A DNA stretch of 8,431 nt from Bacteroidota bacterium. Lineage in GTDB: Bacteria > Bacteroidota > Ignavibacteria > Ignavibacteriales > Melioribacteraceae. Where the stretch lies: positions 1 through 8,431 of the forward strand of contig JAMCSN010000176.1 of the NCBI GenBank assembly GCA_023381535.1, written 5' to 3'. Of the stretch, positions 1 through 6,400 are shown in pieces (position 1 is the first letter of the stretch; the number at the start of each line of letters is the position of its first letter). The notes below the pieces were generated by a model, which searched no databases, was not told where the DNA came from, and saw nothing but the letters and a program-made list of their open reading frames with translations. The position numbers and the translations under genes are program-made.

Positions 1-2
1 TT

Positions 3-617
3 TCGATCTACAAAAGAGTGAGCGAGGGAACCGGACCCGGAACGCGCGAAGACTGTCTTCAGCCCGGATACAAACAAGAAGTTGCCGGTTATGTTGTGTA
101 CGGCTCAAGTACAATTTTGGTTTACACCACCGGTCACGGCGTTCACGGTTTTACTTTGGATCCCGCGTTCGGCGAGTTTCTTCTTTCACACGAGAACATT
201 CAAATTCCGAAGACAGGAAGAATCTACAGTCTTAACGAAGGAAATTATTTTTCATGGCCTCAAGGATTGAAAAATTACATCAAACATCTTCAGGCAAATC
301 AGTTTGACGGCAAACCGTATCAAGCGCGTTACGTCGGCTCGATGGTTGCAGATATTCACCGCACACTTCTCTACGGCGGCATTTTTATTTATCCCGGTGA
401 TAAGCGTAACAGAAAAGGTAAATTGCGCTTAATGTATGAGTGCAATCCGATGTCGTTTATTGTTGAAGCAGCCGGCGGGCGGGCAACCGACGGCAAGAAA
501 AGAATTTTGGAAGTACAGCCGGAATCACTTCATGAACGAACGCCGATTTATATTGGAAGCGAGGAAGATGTTTTACTTGTTGAAAAATTCTTGCGTGAAG
601 CAGATGAAAGTGAATAA
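3..617 (+). CDS. fbp: Fructose-1,6-bisphosphatase class I, C-terminal part (5' end outside window)
   Basis: The enzyme hydrolyses fructose 1,6-bisphosphate to fructose 6-phosphate and phosphate in gluconeogenesis, in the cytoplasm. The reading frame is open from base 3, so the gene starts upstream of the window. The GTG at 18 is internal, because the five residues before it (SIYKR) continue the family alignment. The 204 visible residues, counted from base 3, carry the class I signatures in order: LQPG near 19-22, a GFTLDP segment near 49-54, SLNEGN near 76-81, ARYVGSMVADIHRTL at 108-122 (substrate phosphate contacts), GGIFIYPGDK at 125-134, GKLRLMYECNP at 139-149 and EAAGG at 155-159, whose Glu is a metal ligand in characterised homologues. 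The N-terminal metal-binding motifs are off-window. A full family member is about 330 residues, so roughly 60% is present. The stop TAA (615-617) abuts the heptamer repeat array. The family call is secure. Confidence 0.96.
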   Translation, partial: SIYKRVSEGTGPGTREDCLQPGYKQEVAGYVVYGSSTILVYTTGHGVHGFTLDPAFGEFLLSHENIQIPKTGRIYSLNEGNYFSWPQGLKNYIKHLQANQFDGKPYQARYVGSMVADIHRTLLYGGIFIYPGDKRNRKGKLRLMYECNPMSFIVEAAGGRATDGKKRILEVQPESLHERTPIYIGSEEDVLLVEKFLREADESE

Positions 618-675
618 TTGATAATTGAGAATTGCGAATGGAGAATTCTCAATTTGCAATTCTCAATTCTTAATT
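616..675. repeat. Heptamer tandem array arranged as a near-perfect 60-bp palindrome
   Basis: From 617 to 672 the sequence divides cleanly into eight 7-base units of the form ATTnnnA: ATTGATA, ATTGAGA, ATTGCGA, ATGGAGA, then ATTCTCA, ATTTGCA, ATTCTCA, ATTCTTA. The second four are the reverse complement, in rotated phase, of the ATTGAGA theme, so orientation flips at 645/646. Around that axis, 26 of 30 base pairs are Watson-Crick, and two of the four exceptions would be G-U in RNA. The 13-base arms 623-635 and 656-668 are exact inverted copies, and the centre 641-650 is itself palindromic. It lies between two convergent genes, touching the fbp stop and containing the last codons and stop of the minus-strand gene. 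It could serve as a two-way transcription terminator, with T-rich flanks on the right, but that role is inferred. Similar short heptamer repeats are known between genes in some cyanobacteria; membership of any named family is not shown. Confidence 0.85.
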
Positions 676-929
676 TTCGAGAGTTCTTCCGAAATCTTTT
701 TTGCTAACTCTTCTTTTGTAATCCCAACAATCTTAAGTTTAGCAGAACGAACCAACACTTCCGGCGCGTCGCCTTCACCTTTCACGAATCTGTAGAGATT
801 GAAACCAAGCCGGTTTCTGTCATTCATTATCGGAATATTTTCTTTGAAGCTGTCTGCAATGTTGTAGCATTGTTTTTCGAGCGATGTTTCCGGGAAGTAT
901 TTCGTTGCCGGAGGCGGTAGAGAAGTCAT
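663..929 (-). CDS. Small protein of unknown function (88 aa)
   Basis: I do not recognise this protein. The ATG at 929-927 is the first possible start, because an in-frame TGA lies two codons upstream, and it is preceded by AGGA with a 7-base spacer and by a Bacteroidota-type promoter match. There is no signal peptide or membrane segment. The sequence is mixed-charge and probably cytoplasmic. A proline-rich start (TSLPPPATKYFP) is followed by a likely helix (about 15-30), a short strand-like stretch (GFNLYRFV, about 42-49), a GEGDAPE turn, a second strand-like stretch (EVLVRSAKLKIVGI, about 57-70) and a lysine/glutamate-rich C-terminal helix (71-87). There is one cysteine (Cys20). The last codons and the stop TGA fall inside the heptamer repeat array, so the C terminus may have been set by repeat insertion. 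It converges with fbp and diverges from the LPS genes. The signals support a real gene, but the function cannot be inferred. Confidence 0.62.
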   Translation of the reverse strand: MTSLPPPATKYFPETSLEKQCYNIADSFKENIPIMNDRNRLGFNLYRFVKGEGDAPEVLVRSAKLKIVGITKEELAKKISEELSKIKN

Positions 930-936
930 AATTCAA

Positions 937-940
937 TCCT
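937..940 (-). promoter_or_regulatory. Ribosome binding site of the 88-aa gene
   Basis: On the minus strand AGGA stands seven bases before the ATG at 929. It is the clearest Shine-Dalgarno match among the complete genes here and supports both the reality and the start of the small gene. The other complete genes have weak or no such match, as is common in Bacteroidota-like genomes. Confidence 0.5.
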
Positions 941-956
941 AATAATTTTGCTTGGA

Positions 957-987
957 CAAAAATAAAGAAGAACGCTTTTACTAACAA
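957..987 (-). promoter_or_regulatory. Candidate Bacteroidota-type promoter, leftward
   Basis: Read on the minus strand, TTG (987-985) is followed after exactly 20 bases by TATTTTTG (964-957), which matches the TAnnTTTG -7 element of Bacteroidota primary sigma factors. Transcription would begin roughly 20 bases before the ATG at 929, leaving room for the AGGA site. The match is to a short, AT-rich consensus and could arise by chance. Its position and its twin on the other strand raise its credibility. Confidence 0.5.
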
Positions 988-1013
988 CACTTTTATCCTA
1001 TGTTTTATGCGGG

Positions 1014-1044
1014 TTGGAAGCAAATTTTGAATTATCTAAATTTG
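1014..1044 (+). promoter_or_regulatory. Candidate Bacteroidota-type promoter, rightward, for the LPS genes
   Basis: TTG (1014-1016) is followed after 20 bases by TAAATTTG (1037-1044), an exact match to TAnnTTTG. The predicted start of transcription would fall about 10-20 bases before the TTG start codon at 1067, giving a very short leader. It would drive the glycosyltransferase-waaA pair, and possibly the kinase gene, because no terminator hairpin is visible between 3328 and 3408. Confidence 0.5.
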
Positions 1045-1066
1045 CACCAATAACATTGCAGAACAT

Positions 1067-2053
1067 TTGGACAACAGCTCCGTAAATAAAATACTGATAA
1101 TCCGGCTGAGTTCGCTCGGAGATATTCTTCTTACATCACCGGTTTTAAAAGCAATTAAGAAAAAATATCCGTCAGCAAGAATCGATTTTGTTGTTAAGAA
1201 AGATTTTGAAGATGCAATTTTATTCAATCCAAACCTCACCAGAATTTACGCTTACAATAAAAACGAAACCGAACGATTAATAACCGAACTGCACTCCCGC
1301 AACTATGATTTGATCATTGATCTGCAGAACAATTTTAGAAGCAGGGCATTAACCCGTTCATTAAACGTTAAGACAAAACGATTTAAAAAGCCGACTATAA
1401 AAAAAATGCTGCTGGTTTGGTTTAAAATAAATTTGCTGAGAGAGCTTAAAACAATAACTCAAAGATATGCCGGAGCAGCGAATGTCCTTCTAGACGACGA
1501 TGGATTAAATCTCTTTTTGCCGGATAATATTTTGCCTACCCTTGACCCGCAAAAAAAAAATATCGGATTTTGTCCCGGCGCAAAACATTTTACTAAACGG
1601 TGGCTCACCGAGTATTTTGTTGAGTTGGGGAATGAACTCGCAAAATTTGGTTACACGGTCGTTTTGTTCGGGGGGAAAACTGAAGAAGAACTTTGCGCAG
1701 AACTCGCGAACAAAATTAACGGCAGCATAAACTTGCAGACCGAGAACAATCTTTTTCAAATTGCCGCAGATATGAAACAATGCAAAATGATCGTCACCAA
1801 CGATTCCGGATTGATGCACACCGCAGCTGCTGTCGGCGTTCCGGTGACGGTAATATTCGGTTCAACCGTCAGGGAATTCGGATTTGCGCCGTATGGAGTG
1901 AAAAATTTAATCTTAGAAAATAAATCATTATCTTGCAGACCGTGCAGCCACATTGGAAAATCGAGCTGTCCTAAAGGGCATTTCAATTGTATGAAAGAAA
2001 TTAAACCACAATTTGTTTTGAATAATGTCGAAAAATTTCTAGCGGAACTATGA
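1067..2053 (+). CDS. Family 9 glycosyltransferase, ADP-heptose:LPS heptosyltransferase type (WaaF/RfaF-like)
   Basis: Predicted to transfer a heptose (or related sugar) from a nucleotide sugar to the Kdo-lipid A inner core at the cytoplasmic face of the inner membrane. The 328 residues (family about 320-360) show the GT-B pair of Rossmann domains. The N-terminal domain opens with KILIIRLSSLGDILLTSPVL (8-27), where Asp19 aligns with the family's proposed catalytic base. The C-terminal domain has PGAKHFTKRW (170-179), VVLFGGKTEE (198-207) and TNDSGLMHTAAAVGVP (244-259), the nucleotide-sugar site. The tail holds four cysteines, C290, C293, C301 and C308, in the CxPC...CPxGHxxCM arrangement typical of heptosyltransferase II-like proteins. 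The TTG start at 1067 puts seven residues before the first strand, as usual for the family, and no ATG or GTG alternative lies nearby; no strong Shine-Dalgarno is present. It overlaps waaA by four bases. Which heptosyltransferase (I, II or a paralogue) cannot be settled, so no symbol is given. Confidence 0.9.
   Translation: MDNSSVNKILIIRLSSLGDILLTSPVLKAIKKKYPSARIDFVVKKDFEDAILFNPNLTRIYAYNKNETERLITELHSRNYDLIIDLQNNFRSRALTRSLNVKTKRFKKPTIKKMLLVWFKINLLRELKTITQRYAGAANVLLDDDGLNLFLPDNILPTLDPQKKNIGFCPGAKHFTKRWLTEYFVELGNELAKFGYTVVLFGGKTEEELCAELANKINGSINLQTENNLFQIAADMKQCKMIVTNDSGLMHTAAAVGVPVTVIFGSTVREFGFAPYGVKNLILENKSLSCRPCSHIGKSSCPKGHFNCMKEIKPQFVLNNVEKFLAEL
1551..1560 (+). repeat. A10 homopolymer inside the glycosyltransferase coding region
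   Basis: Ten consecutive A bases encode part of P-Q-K-K-N (residues 161-165), at the junction between the two Rossmann domains. It is the longest homopolymer I noticed in the window. Loss of one A would run the frame to a stop at 1728-1730. Gain of one A would stop at 1594-1596. Either change removes the nucleotide-sugar-binding domain. Confidence 0.9.
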
Positions 2054-3327
2054 ATAGAGTTTGGTACTTAATCTACAATATTATCGTAATCCCTCTGATA
2101 AAATTTCTTCTTCTTTTTGGCAAGATGTTTAATCCCAAAATAAGAACGGGCATTGAAGGGAGGAAAAAACTTTTCGAAAATTTGATCATCGATTTAACCG
2201 GCATCGACAGACGCAAAAAAATGATTTGGTTCCATTCCTCATCGATGGGGGAATTTGAACAAGCCAAACCGATCATTGAAAAAATTAGGGAGGAGAAAAA
2301 GGTTAATATTCTCATCACGTTTTTTTCTCCGTCCGGTTATACCAATTCGTTAAAATATCCGCATGCCGATGTGATTGCCTATTTCCCATACGACACGCCG
2401 ATGATGACAAGCCGCTTTTTGAATCTTGTGCGTCCGCAGATTGCCGTTTTCATGCGTTACGATATTTGGCCTAACATGATATGGCAGCTTGAACAGAAAA
2501 AGATTCCATGTTACATAGCTGACGCAACGATGAAATCAAAAACACCGCGTAAATGGCTGCTAGCTAAAGGTTTTCATAAGTCGCTCTATTCAAGTGTAAC
2601 AAAAATTCTTGCAGTCTCTCAAAACGATGTCGATAATTTCAGCGCTTTCAATATTGAAAAATCTAAGCTGGAAAAAGTCGGCGATACAAGATTCGACAGA
2701 GTTTATCAGAAAAGTCTTGAAGCGAAGGAGAGAAAACTTTTCAAGGACAAATTTTTTGACGGCAAGAAAGTATTTGTGTTCGGCAGTTCATGGGAAAACG
2801 ATGAGGAGGTAATGCTTCCCGCGCTGCTGAAATTAATGGAGTATGACGACGACGTTGTTACGCTTATTGTCCCTCACGAGCCGACCGTTTTGCATATTGA
2901 AAACACAGAGCATACCATAAAAAATCAATTCAAGACCATTCGTTTTTCCGATCTCAACAATTACAAAGGCGAGCGAATAATTATTATCGATTCGATCGGT
3001 ATTCTTCTAACTTTGTACACTTATGCGGATGCTGCTTACGTCGGCGGAAGTTTTAAGCAGGGGATTCACAATGTTCTTGAGCCGGCGGTTTACGGAATTC
3101 CGGTTCTCTTCGGCCCGAAACATGAAAACAGTCAAGAGGCGGTTCACCTTGCAAAAATTGGCGGCGGCTTTGTCATTCATAACAAAAAAGAAGCTTACAG
3201 AGTTTTACGAACACTCTTTACCGACAAAGCGGCGCGTGAGAAAGCCGGTAAGATTTGTGCCGATTACGTAAAAGAAAACTTGGGAGCCACAACCAAGATT
3301 CTAAGCGAAATAACCAAATACATCTAG
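2050..3327 (+). CDS. waaA: 3-deoxy-D-manno-octulosonic acid (Kdo) transferase WaaA/KdtA
   Basis: Transfers one or more Kdo residues from CMP-Kdo to lipid A precursor, the first inner-core step of LPS synthesis, at the cytoplasmic side of the inner membrane. At 425 residues it has the family's usual length. Residues 5-23 form the hydrophobic N-terminal anchor. The acceptor-side motif WFHSSSMGEFEQAKP (60-74) contains Glu68, aligned with the catalytic base of characterised enzymes. It is followed by ITFFSPSGY (89-97), RYDIWPN (136-142) and GDTRFDRV (211-218). The CMP-Kdo domain shows GSSWENDEE (245-253), PHEP (275-278), IDSIGILLTLY (313-323) and the C-terminal signature YVGGSF...LEPAVYGIPVLFGP (330-356), with HENSQEA (358-364) after it. 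RYDIWPN replaces the ExExWPN seen in proteobacterial enzymes. The ATG overlaps the upstream stop as ATGA, which suggests translational coupling, and no strong Shine-Dalgarno is seen. How many Kdo units it adds cannot be read from sequence. Confidence 0.95.
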   Translation: MNRVWYLIYNIIVIPLIKFLLLFGKMFNPKIRTGIEGRKKLFENLIIDLTGIDRRKKMIWFHSSSMGEFEQAKPIIEKIREEKKVNILITFFSPSGYTNSLKYPHADVIAYFPYDTPMMTSRFLNLVRPQIAVFMRYDIWPNMIWQLEQKKIPCYIADATMKSKTPRKWLLAKGFHKSLYSSVTKILAVSQNDVDNFSAFNIEKSKLEKVGDTRFDRVYQKSLEAKERKLFKDKFFDGKKVFVFGSSWENDEEVMLPALLKLMEYDDDVVTLIVPHEPTVLHIENTEHTIKNQFKTIRFSDLNNYKGERIIIIDSIGILLTLYTYADAAYVGGSFKQGIHNVLEPAVYGIPVLFGPKHENSQEAVHLAKIGGGFVIHNKKEAYRVLRTLFTDKAAREKAGKICADYVKENLGATTKILSEITKYI

Positions 3328-3408
3328 TTATTAATTCCGGTCAATCTGCAAAGCTTCATTTCATATTTAATTTCGTTCGTCTATTTCATAAATTGAATTC
3401 AGTATTTA

Positions 3409-6400
3409 ATGAGCTTTGAACCTATGATTTCATCTATGGACAGAACGTTCGAAAAATCCGGCGCGGAGGTTTCATACAAAGAAATTCTGGAATACGCTCC
3501 CGTCGGCATTTTAATATTTCAGCGCGACGGAAAAATTAAGTTTGCGAACAATAATCTTTTTGCGTTCAAAAATGTTCTCGGCGGCGGTCCAATCGAAGTT
3601 ATCGGCAAAAGTATTTTTGAGTACAGACTTTTTGAATCGGTAGATATTAGAAGCGATCTTGATACAATAAAAAACGGCGGCGCGTTTGAAAAGGAAATCA
3701 CAACTTCGCGAACGTTGAGCGGCGGAAAAGTTACGCTTTTTCTTAAAGGCTCACCGATAATCATTGATGACGAATTCAGCGGCGGCGTTCTAATACTTGA
3801 AGACATAAAACAAAAAGCGGAAGTATCGGAATTATCACTCGGGCAATCGGCAAAATTCAGAGACTTCCTCGGATCGATTTCCGATTTTTACCTTATAGTT
3901 GACACAGACGGCGGTGTGAAGTTTCACTCTCAAAAAAACGCGGACATGTTTGACTTCGTATTCGACTCCGAAACATCAAAGACAACCCCGCAAACAAAAA
4001 AGTTATCGTCCTTTCTTTTTAAGAATTTGCTGGAAAACGTTGTCAGTTCAAACCAAGTTTTGTCAACACAATTCCCGTTCGAAAAAGATTTCCGCAATTA
4101 CATTGCAAGTGTAACTCTTATTCCATTTTCGGAAGACGGGTTCTCTGTTGACTTCGTCACGGTTCTGTTGAAAATGTTGACTAAAGAAGCTGAAGAACCA
4201 ACGCTGTCTGCCGAAGAGATAGATGAGTTATCAAAATACCAGCAGATAACTGCGAACGTGGTTGACGGATTAATCGGATTGAACAAGTCCGGCAAGATTG
4301 TCTTCTGGAATGAATCGTCCGCAAAGATTTTCGGGTTGGCTCGCAGCGAGGTGTACGGAAAATTCATCGGTAAAATTCTTCCGACGATTGACGAAAAATA
4401 TTTTGAAGAAATTCAAAACAGTTTGAAAGAGAATAAAACGTGGCAAAGTGAAATAAAAGTCGGCGAGGACGAAAGTATTGCCGAATACTTTTTCTTGAAG
4501 GGCGGCGTAATTGGCGAAGAAGCCGATGAGACCATCATGCTTCTTTGTTCGAACGTTACGGAAAGAATTAGAAAAGAAAATGAGCTGAAAAAATCGGAAG
4601 AGCGCTTTCGCAATATTGTTACGAACTCTCATGATTTCATCTGCACGCTCGATCTCCGCGGTTTGATAACGTACGCCAATCCAAGATTCCTTGAAGTTTT
4701 TCAATACGGCGAAGAAGAATTGAGAAACGTGCGCTTTGCAGAGCTAATCGATTCATATTTTCTGATGCAGAATTCGTTTACGCTTTCGGATGTTGCTACG
4801 AAGAATCTCCAGTCGGCAGAACTTCCGCTTATAACAAAGATGGGACAAAAGATTCACGTCCTTGCAAGCTTCGCTACCGTTAAAGATATCACCGGTACGG
4901 TTCAGTATTATAACGTAATATTGACCGACATTACGTTAAAGAAAGAATCGGAAAAAGATTTACTGCTGATTAGGTCGGTCTTCGAAGCGTCACAGGACGG
5001 CATCGCGCTCATCAGCAAAAACAGATTTGTTTTGGTGAACGATTCATTTGTTAAAATGTTCGGGTACCGTTCTGCGAGCGAAATTTTGGGAGAGAATCCA
5101 TCGAAGTTTGCCGATCAAAAAGATAAAGAAAAATTATTGCGTTACATGGAACTTGCCGACGAGAAAAACGAATCGCCGTCGCGATACAGCTTCACTGGTG
5201 TGCGAAGAGACAAGTCGATAGTCGAGATTGAAAATTCCGTTTCATCGTATCAAATAGAAAACGAAAATTTTTTGGTATGGGTTTTCCGCGATGTTACTGA
5301 AGAGAAGAAAGCTCAGAATGAATTGCTCGCTTCTGAAGAAAGATACAGAAGCATCACAGAGAATATTAACGAATGCATCTGGACTGCGGAGAATAAAGAC
5401 GGTCAGCTCCAAGCAGTTTTTTATACGCCGGCAATTAGAAGAATCACAAGTTATGAAGCTCGGCAATTTCTGGATGATCCGGAGTTGTGGGGAAAAATTA
5501 TTCACCCCGACGACGCGGATTTTGTGGGAGACAATCTTGATAAACTTTACAAAGACCGCGCTAGAAATTCGGAAACTCTTGAATACAGAATAATTGATTC
5601 CTTGGGAAATGTAATATGGATTGAAAACAAGATTTCAATCATCCGAGACACGAAAGGAAGAATTCAAAAAATTTTCGGAATCATCAGCGACATTACGATT
5701 CCGAAGCGTGCAGAAGAGGAACTAAAAAAATCCACGCAAGAACTGAAAGAATCGAACGAGACGAAAGACCGGTTCATATCAATAGTCTCTCACGATTTAC
5801 GCACGCCGTTCAGTTCGATTCTCGGTTTTACCGATTTGCTCTTAACCGACGATGAACTGGACGAGGAAAAGAAAAAGCAGTACGTTGAATTTATACAGGA
5901 GTCATCCAAGAGCATGTTGAGCTTGGTCAATTCTCTGCTGGATTGGACACGGCTTCAGACGGGAAGAATAAAATTTGAACCTGAGCGGATAAACGTAAAG
6001 TATGTCATCTCAAAGGCGATTCAAATTTTATCCGGCACTGCATTGCAGAAACATATTAATCTTGTTTCCGATCTTACAAAAGATTTTTACGTTCACGCCG
6101 ATGAAAATCTTCTTCTTCAAGTCTTCAACAATTTGATTTCGAATGCGATCAAGTTTACCAAACCGGACGGCAACATAAAAATTGATGCTACCGCCGATAT
6201 TGAAAAACGGCAGGTTCGTTTCAGTGTGAAAGACGACGGCATAGGTATTAAAAAAGAAGACATAACCAAACTTTTCAAGATAGATTCTAAATTCACAACA
6301 GCAGGAACTGAAGGAGAGAAAGGAAGCGGACTCGGACTTTCGCTCGTTCACGAAATCATAAATAAGCACGGTGGAAACATTTGGGTTGAAAGCGAACACG

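Noticed and set aside
18..20. GTG as the start of the fructose-bisphosphatase gene
   Set aside because: Conserved family sequence continues upstream in frame to the window edge, and a 199-residue protein would lack the metal-binding half.
820..1023. Minus-strand open frame of 67 codons upstream of and overlapping the 88-aa gene
   Set aside because: It overlaps the better-supported small gene in another frame, runs through the predicted promoter, and its product (cysteine/arginine-rich tail) shows no domain-like pattern.
3368..3375. TAATTTCG as a -7 promoter element for the kinase gene
   Set aside because: It has one mismatch to TAnnTTTG, and there is no TTG at a suitable distance upstream, so the support is too weak to annotate.
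4270..4704. Minus-strand open frame of 144 codons inside the kinase gene
   Set aside because: It lies antisense to conserved PAS coding sequence, and its composition (runs of Phe, Leu, Asn) is what reverse reading of that AT-rich gene gives. It has no domain motif.
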